Assembly: GCF_900491745.1 (NCBI RefSeq)
Contig: NZ_UETR01000003.1
Coordinates: 62,001 to 126,000 of the forward strand
Source: Amarolinea aalborgensis
GTDB taxonomy: Bacteria > Chloroflexota > Anaerolineae > SSC4 > Amarolineaceae
DNA: 64,000 nucleotides
Direction of reading: 5' to 3'
Shown here: piece after piece, positions 40,193 through 48,845 of the stretch
Numbering within the stretch: the stretch's first letter is position 1
Layout of the letters: each line of letters begins with the position of its first letter
Translations under genes and position numbers: made by a program
The notes under the pieces: generated by a model
Database searches by the model: none
What the model was told of the DNA's origin: nothing
What the model saw: only the letters and a program-made list of their open reading frames with translations

Positions 40193-41425
40193 ATGCGAAA
40201 ATTGATGATGGTCTTGCGCGTCGCGGTGACGGCGCTGACGGTGCACAAAATGCGCTCCATCCTCACCATGTTAGGCGTCGTGATTGGCGTGGCCGCGGTG
40301 ATTGCCCTGGTAGCCGTCGGGCAAGGCGCGCAGGCGCAGATCGTCAGTCAGTTTCAATCGCTTGGCTCCAACCTGTTGACTGTCACCGCAGGGACGAACT
40401 TCGGCTTTTCACGCAACGGCTTGCAGCAGAATACGCGCCCACTGACCGACAAGGATGTAGAGGCTATCCGCGCGCTGGCAACCTCGGTCAATTTGATCGC
40501 GCCCGATTACAGCACAAACGCCACCGTGGTCTACCAGGGCAAAACGACAAACACCAGCGTCAGTGGGGTAACGGCGGATTACGCCGCCGTGCGTAATTGG
40601 AGCGTGGAACGCGGCCGCTTCATCAGCGCGGATGACAACACGAATCTCGCCATGGTGGTGATCCTGGGTCAGACTGTGGTCGAGAACCTGTTTGGCAGCA
40701 CGCTGGTCAACCCGGTAGGCGAGGTCGTGCGCATCAACCGGCAGCCGTACGAAGTGGTGGGCGTCCTGAAGACCAAGGGGCAGAGCGGTTTCAACAACCA
40801 GGATAACACCGTGTTCATGCCGCTGCGCACGGCCCAGATCAAGTTGGGCGGCGCAGGCACCACCCAGGTGCGCTCCATCAGCCTGCAAGTGCGCTCCGCC
40901 GCGGAGATGGACCTGGCGCAGGCTGAAGTCACAGCGATTTTGCGCACCCTGCATGGGCTGCAGACCGGCGCGGAAAACGATTTCACCGTGCAGAACCAGG
41001 CCGATATTCTAAGCACGGTTGCCCAGACGACTGGCACCTTTACCACCTTGTTGGGGAGCATCGCCGCCATCTCACTGCTCGTCGGCGGCATCGGCATCAT
41101 GAATATCATGCTTGTCAGCGTAACCGAGCGCACGCGTGAGGTTGGTCTGCGCAAAGCGGTCGGCGCCAAGCGCAGCGATATCCTTGTCCAGTTCCTGGCT
41201 GAAGCTGTTGTGCTCAGCATCACCGGGGGCGCTGTGGGCGTGCTGCTTGGCGTGGGCGGTGCGCAGCTGATCTCACCCTTGTTGGGGAATACCCGCGCCC
41301 TCGTCACGCCGCAAAGCATCATCTTGGCTCTCGCCGTTTCCCTCGCCATTGGCATCTTCTTCGGTCTCTATCCCGCCAATCGCGCCGCGCGCCTCAACCC
41401 CATTGATGCCCTGCGCTATGAGTAA
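40193..41425 (+). CDS. MacB/YknZ-like ABC exporter permease (FtsX family), no ATPase domain
   Basis: The 410-residue protein has the MacB layout: an N-terminal helix (MRSILTMLGVVIGVAAVIAL), a large extracytoplasmic domain (about 45-275) and three C-terminal helices (LLGSIAAISLLVGGIGIMNI, AVVLSITGGAVGVLLGVGGA, LALAVSLAIGIFFGLYPANR). The signature VSVTERTREVGLRKAVGAKR before the third-last helix is typical for FtsX/MacB permeases. The ATPase normally encoded next to it (YknY/MacB N-terminus) is missing from this operon, so an ATPase from elsewhere must be used. It probably exports a peptide, lipoprotein or toxic compound together with the adaptors. Confidence 0.9.
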   Translation: MRKLMMVLRVAVTALTVHKMRSILTMLGVVIGVAAVIALVAVGQGAQAQIVSQFQSLGSNLLTVTAGTNFGFSRNGLQQNTRPLTDKDVEAIRALATSVNLIAPDYSTNATVVYQGKTTNTSVSGVTADYAAVRNWSVERGRFISADDNTNLAMVVILGQTVVENLFGSTLVNPVGEVVRINRQPYEVVGVLKTKGQSGFNNQDNTVFMPLRTAQIKLGGAGTTQVRSISLQVRSAAEMDLAQAEVTAILRTLHGLQTGAENDFTVQNQADILSTVAQTTGTFTTLLGSIAAISLLVGGIGIMNIMLVSVTERTREVGLRKAVGAKRSDILVQFLAEAVVLSITGGAVGVLLGVGGAQLISPLLGNTRALVTPQSIILALAVSLAIGIFFGLYPANRAARLNPIDALRYE

Positions 41426-41473
41426 CTGAGCAACTTCCGTTTGACTTCTTGCATAGAAGAATAGGAAATCTCA

Positions 41474-41530
41474 GACGCAAAGATCGCCAGGCCCGATGGT
41501 TTACTTTGCGGTCTTGGCGTCTTCGCGATT
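41474..41530. repeat. Dispersed CAAAGATCGCC-type inverted repeat
   Basis: ACGCAAAGATCGCCAGG is answered by TTTGCGGTCTTGGCGTCTTC after a short loop, the same word-like style as the other dispersed repeats. It lies in the 350-base gap after the permease gene; the rest of that gap holds the lacI-type promoter and operators. Confidence 0.45.
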
Positions 41531-41575
41531 CCTGCGCGATTCCAGATCTGATCCTCAAATTCCTCATTTTGGATC

Positions 41576-41604
41576 TTGACAAACCACATCGTGTATGATA
41601 GAAT
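41576..41604 (+). promoter_or_regulatory. Strong promoter of the LacI-type regulator gene
   Basis: TTGACA (41576-41581) and TAGAAT (41599-41604) are separated by 17 bases. Transcription should start around 41611, right at the first operator. Confidence 0.75.
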
Positions 41605-41612
41605 TTCCATAG

Positions 41613-41667
41613 TTAAGCGGTTTCTGAAAAATTGCTTCTCGGCTTGTCTCTTTGGTAAACCGCTTAA
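41613..41667. promoter_or_regulatory. Two inverted LacI-family operators
   Basis: TTAAGCGGTTT (from 41613) and AAACCGCTTAA (ending 41667) are perfect reverse complements 43 bases apart, each containing the AAnCGnTT core of LacI/PurR-type operators (AAGCGGTT and AACCGCTT). They lie just downstream of the promoter, which suggests autorepression of the regulator, possibly by looping. Confidence 0.65.
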
Positions 41668-41777
41668 TGTTGTCACGGCGCCACGATCCTTTGATGGCGC
41701 GCTGAATCGGGATGACCAGGCCGCGTCGCCAAGACGACCATCCTGGCCGCTGGATGCGAAGAAGCAGGAGCGTTCCC

Positions 41778-42797
41778 GTGCCGGTCACGATCTACGATGT
41801 AGCGAGACAGGCTGGGGTCTCAACGGCCACGGTCTCGAAAGTACTGTCGAACACGCCCTATGTGAGCGACAGCACGCGCGCCAAAGTGCTGGCGGCCGTT
41901 TCCGACCTCGATTTCATCCCCAGCCTGGCGGCGCGCGGCCTGAGCCAATCGCGCACGCATATCATCGGCTTGGCCTTTCCGTACGCGTCTGATTATCTCT
42001 TCGATGACCCACATTTGATGCTGTTCCTGCGCGGGGTTGAGAATATCGCCACGATGCACGATCACAGCATCCTCCTGATGACCGCCCGTCAATCCGACGA
42101 CGCCGCGGGCGGATTGCGCCGCCTGCTGCACACCCACTATGTGGATGGCGCCATTGTCGTTGGAATGGAAAGCGTGCGGCCCGTGACGGCCGAGCTGCGC
42201 CATCGCGCCTATCCCACCGTCGCCCTGGGCTACTTTTCGCCGCTTGGCGACCAGAACACGGTTCATGCCGATGATTACCAGGGCGCGCGCCTGGCCGTGG
42301 CCCACCTCCTGGCTTTGGGGCATCGCCGGATTGGCCTGATCGGCGGACCGCCGGAGATCACCGCGGTCGGCCAGCGTATCCAGGGCTTTACCGATGCCCT
42401 ATCCGATTATGGACTGAGCTTCTCCCAGGCGCTGATGGCCGCCGGCGACTTCACGCAGGAGAGCGGCTTTGCGGCCGCCGTTCACCTGCTGGCGCAGCCT
42501 GAGCGGCCAACCGCCGTTTTTTCTGTCAACGACCGCATGGCGCTTGGATTCATGGCCTACGCGCAAGCGATTGGTCTCGCCATCCCTGCCGATCTGTCCA
42601 TCGTCGGTTTTGACGACATCCCTTCGGCAGCCTACTCGCATCCGGCGTTGACAACCGTCCACCAGCCCTCGCTCGACCTGGGACGCACCGCCGCCGAGCG
42701 CCTGCTGCAGTTGATCGAGCACGGCGCTGAAAGTTTTGCGCCGCTGGTTCTGCCGACGACCTTTGTCTTGCGCGGCTCAACGCGACCAGTTGCCTGA
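41778..42797 (+). CDS. LacI-family transcriptional regulator
   Basis: GTG at 41778 is chosen because AGGAG lies seven bases upstream and because it places the helix-turn-helix at the N-terminus (TIYDVARQAGVSTATVSKVL). The 339-residue protein continues with the hinge (LDFIPSLAARGLSQSRTHII) and a periplasmic-binding-protein-like sensor domain (VHADDYQGARLAVAHLLALG, FSVNDRMALGFMAYAQAIGL, LSIVGFDDIPSAAYSHPALT). It should repress its own gene and perhaps the sugar operon downstream until an inducing sugar binds. The operators at 41613-41667 are the likely sites. Confidence 0.92.
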   Translation: MPVTIYDVARQAGVSTATVSKVLSNTPYVSDSTRAKVLAAVSDLDFIPSLAARGLSQSRTHIIGLAFPYASDYLFDDPHLMLFLRGVENIATMHDHSILLMTARQSDDAAGGLRRLLHTHYVDGAIVVGMESVRPVTAELRHRAYPTVALGYFSPLGDQNTVHADDYQGARLAVAHLLALGHRRIGLIGGPPEITAVGQRIQGFTDALSDYGLSFSQALMAAGDFTQESGFAAAVHLLAQPERPTAVFSVNDRMALGFMAYAQAIGLAIPADLSIVGFDDIPSAAYSHPALTTVHQPSLDLGRTAAERLLQLIEHGAESFAPLVLPTTFVLRGSTRPVA

Positions 42798-43077
42798 ACT
42801 GCTGTGGCCGGTTGCAGTTACCGTGACGATCAGCCATTGACACAAACTGCCCATCCAGCCCCCGGCGCTCCCCGAGACGAATGTTGGTTGCAGTTTTGAC
42901 CTGACTTTGACAGCCGAAAGGAGGCCGCTTAGGAAGAAAAACACCCGCATTCAGGATGACACCCGAAATGGAGAGAGAATGATGCGATGGATGCAGCAGA
43001 TGTCCGTTTGTGCCAAAACGCCATCTGCGGCGCCAACGTCACAGCCCTGTTTAGTAGACAGAAGGAGAGCTTCTACG

Positions 43078-44373
43078 ATGATGAAGAAATTGCTCGTACT
43101 ATTGGTCATTGCTGCCACCTTGCTCACTGCGTGTGGCGGCGCGGCACAACCTACCACGGCTCCCGCGCAACCGGCCGCGGAAGTCACCATCCGCTGGCGT
43201 ACGCGTCCTGACAACCAGGAAGAGCAGAACGTCTATCAGAAGATCAGCGATGAGATTGACGCCAAGCTGGCGAACGTCAAGCTGGTGTACGACCCAGCCC
43301 CGGTGCAGGGCTACATGGACAAGTTGACAACTGAGCTGTCCGCTGGCACTGCCCCGGACATCACCTGGATTCCTGGCGCCAGCACGGCTGACCTGGCCAG
43401 CAAAGGCGTCCTGCTTGATCTCATGCCCATGGCGACCAAGGACAGCGCCTTCAAGCTGACCGATTACTATGACGCGCCGATGAAGGAATTGCAGCATGAC
43501 GGCAAGCTGTGGGGCCTGCCGCGCGACATCTCCACGATGGTCATTTACTACAACATGGACCTCTTCAAGGCGAAGGGGCTGCCTGATCCGGCTGAGCAGG
43601 CCGCGAAGGGCGAGTGGACATGGGACAACTTCCTGAAGGCCGCCCAAGCCATCCGTGATGAAGGCGCTGGCACCTACGGCTTCAGCTTCAGCAACTGGTG
43701 GGGCCTCTGGGGCTACTTCGCCTACGGCGGCGGCGGCAATCTCTTCAATGCCGATCGCACCGCCTGTGGCCTGGATCAGCCTGGTTCGATCACCGGCTTG
43801 CAGTTCATGTCCGATCTCTTCAACAAGTACAAGGTTGCACCGCCTCCAGGCGCCGAGGGCGGCGTGGGCGAGACCGACTTCCTGGCCGGCAAGGTGGGCA
43901 TGTTCCCCAACGGCCGCTGGATGACGCCTGGCATGCGCCAGAATGCCAAGTTCAACTGGGGCGTGGTGGAGATGCCGCAAGGCCCAGGCGGCAAGACGAC
44001 CTGGCTCTTCTGGGGACCGTACGTCGTCAGCGCCAAGACCAAGAACGCCGATGCAGCGTGGCAGGTCATCAAGGAACTGACCAGCCCCGACGTGCAGGCA
44101 AAGGTGGCCGCCTTGGGCAGCAACATCCCGTCCAACAAGGCCGACAGTGCCAAGCAGGCGTTCCTCGATTCCAAGCCGCCGGCAGACAACACCGCGTTCA
44201 TCAAGGGCGCGGACTACGCCGTGGCTGAGATTCCCTTGTGGACTGGCAACTGGGGTGACATCGTAGATGCCATCTACCAGCCCAACATTGACAAGCTGTT
44301 GAACGGCAAGGCGACCGCAGAGCAGATCGCCAAGGATGCCTGCGCGGCTGCCAATCCTTTGTTCAAGAAGTAG
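43078..44373 (+). CDS. Carbohydrate ABC transporter substrate-binding lipoprotein (family 1)
   Basis: ATG 43078 follows AAGGAG; the frame is open 170 bases further up without a ribosome site. The 431-residue product has a signal peptide (KLLVLLVIAATLLTACGG) with lipobox Cys near residue 20, then the two-lobed fold of extracellular solute-binding proteins family 1 (ELSAGTAPDITWIPGASTAD, LPRDISTMVIYYNMDLFKAKG, GKVGMFPNGRWMTPGM). It captures a sugar or polyol outside the membrane and hands it to the two permeases downstream. The kinase and phosphatase genes in the same operon suggest that the substrate is phosphorylated inside the cell. The 280-base gap after lacI shows no further clear signal. 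Confidence 0.92.
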   Translation: MMKKLLVLLVIAATLLTACGGAAQPTTAPAQPAAEVTIRWRTRPDNQEEQNVYQKISDEIDAKLANVKLVYDPAPVQGYMDKLTTELSAGTAPDITWIPGASTADLASKGVLLDLMPMATKDSAFKLTDYYDAPMKELQHDGKLWGLPRDISTMVIYYNMDLFKAKGLPDPAEQAAKGEWTWDNFLKAAQAIRDEGAGTYGFSFSNWWGLWGYFAYGGGGNLFNADRTACGLDQPGSITGLQFMSDLFNKYKVAPPPGAEGGVGETDFLAGKVGMFPNGRWMTPGMRQNAKFNWGVVEMPQGPGGKTTWLFWGPYVVSAKTKNADAAWQVIKELTSPDVQAKVAALGSNIPSNKADSAKQAFLDSKPPADNTAFIKGADYAVAEIPLWTGNWGDIVDAIYQPNIDKLLNGKATAEQIAKDACAAANPLFKK

Positions 44374-44381
44374 CACCGATT

Positions 44382-44450
44382 GAGCAAGACTTCGGAAGTC
44401 CCGCCGCAGCCGCGGTTCGCTCCTGCGTTCAGGATTTCCGAAGTCTGCTC
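44382..44450 (+). promoter_or_regulatory. Intercistronic inverted repeat after the binding-protein gene
   Basis: GAGCAAGACTTCGGAAGTC (44382-44400) and GATTTCCGAAGTCTGCTC (44433-44450) can form a long stem with small bulges. Such hairpins after binding-protein genes often protect the upstream mRNA or reduce read-through, so that the binding protein is made in excess over the permeases. Three tandem GATCTCC-like words follow near 44463-44483. Confidence 0.55.
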
Positions 44451-44507
44451 CCTCCCCGCCTTCGATCTCCGATCTCCGATCTCTCGCAACCAGGGAGGAC
44501 TACGTCC

Positions 44508-45542
44508 ATGACAGCTTCGGCCACGGTTCGTGCATCGAGTGCAGCATCCCGGCAACGACGCGAAGCCCTCGATGGAATTCTCTTCTTGCTACCCAATATC
44601 TTGGGCTTCCTGATCTTTTTCGCCGGCCCCCTCATTCTCTCGCTCTATTACAGCCTGACCGACTGGGACCTCTTCAATCCGCCCAAATTCGTCTGGCTGC
44701 GTAACTTCGTGCAAGCCCTTGGCTTTCAGATTCAGCCCGCAGCCTATCAGACGGCAATCGCCCAGGGAGAGGGTTTCTTTGCCGCGCTGGGCAAACTGCT
44801 CGCCAGTAACGACCCGCTCTTCTGGGTTGCGCTGCGCAACACCTTTGTCTATGCCGGCGGCGTGCTACTCCTGTCAGTGCTTCCCGCTTTCTTTTTGGCC
44901 TATCTGCTCAACTCCAAACTGCGCGGCATGACCTTCTTCCGCGGCCTCTACTACCTGCCGGTGGTGGCATCAGTCGTTGGCATCTCGCTGGTTTACCTCT
45001 GGATCTTCGACCGCCAGAGCGGCGCCATCAACTTCGTCCTGGGCAGTATTACGACGCTCATCAACCGGCTCTTCGGTACCGAATTGGCCAAGCCCCTGAT
45101 CGGCTGGTTGAACGACCCCGATTGGGCTCTTTTTTCCCTCATCCTGATGAGCGCCTGGCGCACGGTTGGTTATGATATGGTGATCTTCCTGGCCGCGCTG
45201 CAAGGCGTCCCGCACAGCCTGACCGAAGCTGCGCTGGTGGATGGCGCTTCACGCGGCACCATTTTGCGCAAGATCATCATCCCCCTGATTACGCCAACGA
45301 TCTTCTTCATTCTGGTCACAAATCTGATCGAAGTGCTGCAGATTTTCGCAGAACCTTACATCATGACCCGCGGCGGCCCCGCCAATGCCACGCTGACCAT
45401 CGTCATGTATCTATACCAAAAAGGTTTTCAGCGCTTCCAAATGGGCTATGGCAGCGCCCTGGCCTGGCTGTCGTTCGCCATCATTTTCATCATCACCACC
45501 ATTCAATTCCGCGCATCCCAGCGCTGGGTAGTCGAAGACTAG
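44508..45542 (+). CDS. Carbohydrate ABC transporter permease (MalF/UgpA type)
   Basis: The 344-residue protein has an N-terminal helix (LFLLPNILGFLIFFAGPLIL) and five further membrane segments, with the EAA loop that docks the ATPase visible as LTEAALVDGASRGTILRKII near residue 242. GGGAGG precedes ATG 44508. It pairs with the permease at 45558. The insertion of about 50 residues between the first and second helix is a bit larger than usual. No ATPase gene is in the operon; such transporters commonly share a general MsmK/UgpC-like ATPase encoded elsewhere. Confidence 0.92.
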   Translation: MTASATVRASSAASRQRREALDGILFLLPNILGFLIFFAGPLILSLYYSLTDWDLFNPPKFVWLRNFVQALGFQIQPAAYQTAIAQGEGFFAALGKLLASNDPLFWVALRNTFVYAGGVLLLSVLPAFFLAYLLNSKLRGMTFFRGLYYLPVVASVVGISLVYLWIFDRQSGAINFVLGSITTLINRLFGTELAKPLIGWLNDPDWALFSLILMSAWRTVGYDMVIFLAALQGVPHSLTEAALVDGASRGTILRKIIIPLITPTIFFILVTNLIEVLQIFAEPYIMTRGGPANATLTIVMYLYQKGFQRFQMGYGSALAWLSFAIIFIITTIQFRASQRWVVED

Positions 45543-45557
45543 AAGGGAGGTTCATCC

Positions 45558-46394
45558 ATGCTTGGCCGTAGTCAATCCATTCCGTGGGGGCAGCGCATCC
45601 TGCTCTACGCTTTCCTGATGATCGTTGGCGCGGTGATGGCCTATCCCTTCTTCTTCATGGTCACCACCTCACTCAAGGACAACCAGTCCACGTTTGCCAA
45701 CATCTTGGCGCCCTTTGGCCCCTCGCTCGAATGGGCCAACTATCAGGCTGTGCTCAGCACCATCAACATGGGCCGCTACATGTTGAACACCGCCTTCATC
45801 ACCATCTGCGTGGTCCTCGGGCAGATTTTCACCTCGGTCATGGGCGGCTTTGCCTTTGCGCGCATCAAGTTCCCTGGCCGTGATGCACTCTTTCGCGCGT
45901 ATCTAGGGACCATCATGATTCCGTTCATGGTCGTGCTGATTCCGACGTATAAGCTCATGCTGCTGTTCAACTGGGTAGACCGTTATGAATCGCTGATCAT
46001 TCCCTGGCTCTTCACGGCCTACGGCACCTTCCTGATGCGCCAGTTCTTTCGCAACATTCCCAACGAATTGGAGGAGGCCGCGGTGATTGATGGCGCCAAC
46101 CGCTTCACCATCCTGTGGCGGATCTTCGTGCCGCTTTCGATGCCCGCAATTGCGACCCAGGCCACCATCAGCTTCCTCTACGCCTGGAACAGCTTCATCT
46201 GGCCGCTGGTGGTCATCCATAACAAGGAGATGTACGTCGTGACGCAAGGCCTGGCCGACCTGCAAGGCGGCTATCATGCCAATGTGCCGTACATCATGGC
46301 CGGCGCGACGCTCGCCATCTTGCCGACGGTGCTCGTCTACATCCTGGCCCAACGCTATTTCGTCGAAGGTATCGCCACAACGGGCCTCAAATAA
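45558..46394 (+). CDS. Carbohydrate ABC transporter permease (MalG/UgpE type)
   Basis: The 278-residue protein starts 15 bases after the first permease, behind GGGAGG. It has six membrane segments (first: ILLYAFLMIVGAVMAYPFFF), the family motif FFMVTTSLKD, and the EAA loop LEEAAVIDGANRFTILWRIF near residue 180. With the partner at 44508 it forms the membrane channel of the importer. Confidence 0.93.
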   Translation: MLGRSQSIPWGQRILLYAFLMIVGAVMAYPFFFMVTTSLKDNQSTFANILAPFGPSLEWANYQAVLSTINMGRYMLNTAFITICVVLGQIFTSVMGGFAFARIKFPGRDALFRAYLGTIMIPFMVVLIPTYKLMLLFNWVDRYESLIIPWLFTAYGTFLMRQFFRNIPNELEEAAVIDGANRFTILWRIFVPLSMPAIATQATISFLYAWNSFIWPLVVIHNKEMYVVTQGLADLQGGYHANVPYIMAGATLAILPTVLVYILAQRYFVEGIATTGLK

Positions 46395-46500
46395 CGGCCG
46401 CGCCGGGTTCGCGGCGACCTCTCGCCGCCGCGCGCCTGACCGTCCTTCGCTGCGCATTGCAGAGAATTTTCTTTGTGGGCGCCGCGCGAAAGTTGGTACA

Positions 46501-47304
46501 ATGGAAAATTACATGACCCCCACGCAGCTGTACGACGCGTACATCTTCGACCTGGATGGCACTGTCTATCTGGGCGACGCGCTCCTACCCAGCGCCGGCG
46601 AGACCATCAGTCATCTACGCGCCGTGGGCAAGCGCACCGTCTTCCTCTCAAACAATCCGACGCACACCCAGCAAGATTACGCGAACCGGCTGGAGCGCTT
46701 AGGCCTGCCTACGCCCTTGTCGGATATCATCAATTCCTCCATGGTGATGGTGGATTTCCTGCAGCAGCATTTGCCCGGCGCCCGCCTCTTCGTCGTGGGC
46801 GAAGCGCCGCTCTGCCATGACCTGGAAGCCGCTGGTTTCGAGTTGGTAGAAGACCCCTCGCGCGTCGACGCGGTCATTGCCAGCTTCGACCGCACCCTGG
46901 TCTACCGCAAGCTGCAGATCGCCTTCGACGCCATCCGCGGCGGGGCGCGCTTCTTTGCCACCAACGCCGATCGCTACTGCCCGGTGCCAGGCGGCGGTCA
47001 ACCGGACGCTGCTGCGGTCATCGCCGCCATCGAAGCCTGCACCAACACGCGGGTGGAGGTGGTGGTTGGCAAACCGTCGGCCTTCATGGCCGAAGCCGTC
47101 CTGCGCGTCTTGACGCTGCCGCCTGACCGGTGTATCATGACCGGCGACCGCCTGGAAACCGACGTGAAGATGGGGCTTGATGCCGGTATGGCGGCGGCAT
47201 TGACCTTGACCGGCGCCACCTCGGCCGCCATGCTGGCTGCGTCGCCTGTGCGCCCCACGTTCGTCCTGCGCCAGTTGGCCGATTTGCTGCCAGGCGCCAT
47301 CTGA
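46501..47304 (+). CDS. HAD-IIA phosphatase (NagD/phosphoglycolate-glycerol phosphatase type)
   Basis: From ATG 46501 the protein has 267 residues; a second ATG at 46513 is also possible and neither has a strong ribosome site. HAD motifs: FDLDGTVYLGD (nucleophile Asp and acid Asp), LSNNPTHT (motif II), VVGKPSA with Lys (motif III), and MTGDRLETDVKMGLDAGM (motif IV). The C2-type cap lies between. Such enzymes dephosphorylate small sugar or polyol phosphates. It sits between the permease and the FGGY kinase (six bases before the latter), so it may balance or detoxify the kinase product. Confidence 0.88.
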   Translation: MENYMTPTQLYDAYIFDLDGTVYLGDALLPSAGETISHLRAVGKRTVFLSNNPTHTQQDYANRLERLGLPTPLSDIINSSMVMVDFLQQHLPGARLFVVGEAPLCHDLEAAGFELVEDPSRVDAVIASFDRTLVYRKLQIAFDAIRGGARFFATNADRYCPVPGGGQPDAAAVIAAIEACTNTRVEVVVGKPSAFMAEAVLRVLTLPPDRCIMTGDRLETDVKMGLDAGMAAALTLTGATSAAMLAASPVRPTFVLRQLADLLPGAI

Positions 47305-47309
47305 GACCT

Positions 47310-48836
47310 ATGCCAACCAAACCTTTTTTGCTCGGACTCGACCAGGGCACCAGCGGCAGTCGCGCCCTCATCCTGGATGACCAGGGGCAGGTGCGCGGCT
47401 ACGGCTATCGGCCCCTGGCGCGTATCTACCCCAACCCTGGTTGGGTGGAACAAGACCCGCTGGCGGTGGCTGAAACGGTGGCCGCTGCCATCACCGAAGC
47501 AATTGGACGAGCCGGCTGTCATCCCGCGGAAATTGCGGCCTGCGGCATCGCCTGCCAGCGCAACACCGATTTTGCCTGGCATGCGGTGAGCGGCCGGGCA
47601 CTGGCCCCCGCCATCACCTGGCAAGACCTGCGCACCTTGCCCCTGCTCGATGAACTGCGGTCATGGGATCTCTATGCGCAGAGCCGTCGTCGCTTGGGCT
47701 ACTCGCCCGGCCCATACAGCTCGGCGCTGCACCTTGCCTGGCGTTTGCGCAACGATCAGATCCTGATTGACGCCGCTGCCGCCGGACATCTCCGGCTGGG
47801 ATTGTCCGCGGCGTGGCTGCTGGTCGCCTTGGGGCAGCCGGCGCAGCACGCCATGGACTTTTCCCTGGTGCAGGCCATGGGCCTCTACGATTTCCGCGCG
47901 CGCCAGTATTGGCGCGCCTGGCTGGAACGCCTGGGCGTGCCCGTGGACCCGCTGCCGGCGGCTGTGCCCACGGTGCATGAGTTTGGCGCGGTGCGGGTCC
48001 GCGCGCCCGGCGGTGCGAGCGCGGCCGTACCGGTCCTGGCGATGATCGGCGATCAACAGGCGGCTCTGTTTGGCTATGACTGCCGCCGCCCTGGCGACGC
48101 GGAGTGTACGCATGGCACCGCCTCGTTTGTGGATGTTTGCCTGGGCGATCGCGCGCCCGATCAGGAGAAGATCAACGTCTACGTTGCGTGGGCGCTGGCG
48201 CAGGGCGCCGACCCTGACCCGGCCTTCACCTACTGCCTTGAGGCCGACACTGCGGTCACCGGCGCGGCCATCCGTTGGATGCGCGAAAATGCGCGCCTGT
48301 TCGATCGCGACGATGAAGTGGGGCCGCTGGCCGCCTCGGTCGCCGACGCCGGCGGCGTCGTCTTCGTCCCCGCCTTCACCGGCTTGAATGTGCCCTACAA
48401 CGATCACCGCGCGCGCGGCACCATTCTGGGTTTGACGCTGGGCAGCACGCGCGCCCACATCGTGCGCGCCTTCCTCGAGGCCCTGGGCTACCAGGTGCGC
48501 GCTATTTTAGAAACGATCCAGGCCGAAACTGGTCTGCATGTGGACCGGCTGCACCTGGGGGGCGGTGTTTCGGCTAGTGATGAAGCGTGCCAGATTCAGG
48601 CTGACCTCATCGGCATCCCGACCATCCGCCCGCAGTTCCGCGAGACCACCGCGCGCGCGGCCGCCATGTTGGCTGGAATCGGCAGCGGCGCCTGGAAGTC
48701 GCCTGCTCATTTGCCGCCCTTGCCCGAAGGAGTCACCCGCTTCGAGCCCCGGCTGACGGTTGACCAGCGTGACGCGGGCTACGCACGCTGGCAGCGCGCG
48801 GTCGAACGGGCACGCGCGTGGGACACGGAGGCGTAG
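47310..48836 (+). CDS. FGGY-family carbohydrate kinase (glycerol-kinase-like)
   Basis: The 508-residue kinase starts with the phosphate-binding loop LGLDQGTSGSRALILDDQGQ and continues with GYRPLARIYPNPGWVEQDPL, ACGIACQRNTDFAW and AITWQDLRT, as in glycerol and xylulose kinases. The C-terminal domain has LHLGGGVSASDEACQIQADL and ETTARAAAMLAG, matching the FGGY signature region. It phosphorylates the sugar or polyol brought in by the ABC transporter encoded upstream. The sequence is nearest to glycerol kinases by eye, but the substrate pocket cannot be read, so other polyols remain possible. Confidence 0.9.
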   Translation: MPTKPFLLGLDQGTSGSRALILDDQGQVRGYGYRPLARIYPNPGWVEQDPLAVAETVAAAITEAIGRAGCHPAEIAACGIACQRNTDFAWHAVSGRALAPAITWQDLRTLPLLDELRSWDLYAQSRRRLGYSPGPYSSALHLAWRLRNDQILIDAAAAGHLRLGLSAAWLLVALGQPAQHAMDFSLVQAMGLYDFRARQYWRAWLERLGVPVDPLPAAVPTVHEFGAVRVRAPGGASAAVPVLAMIGDQQAALFGYDCRRPGDAECTHGTASFVDVCLGDRAPDQEKINVYVAWALAQGADPDPAFTYCLEADTAVTGAAIRWMRENARLFDRDDEVGPLAASVADAGGVVFVPAFTGLNVPYNDHRARGTILGLTLGSTRAHIVRAFLEALGYQVRAILETIQAETGLHVDRLHLGGGVSASDEACQIQADLIGIPTIRPQFRETTARAAAMLAGIGSGAWKSPAHLPPLPEGVTRFEPRLTVDQRDAGYARWQRAVERARAWDTEA

Positions 48837-48845
48837 ACGACGGCG

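Noticed and set aside
36868..40246. Two long minus-strand frames (574 and 560 codons) over the adaptor genes.
   Set aside because: They are rich in His/Arg/Gln and exist only because the Ala/Gln-rich coiled coil leaves the opposite frame open; the plus strand encodes recognisable adaptors.
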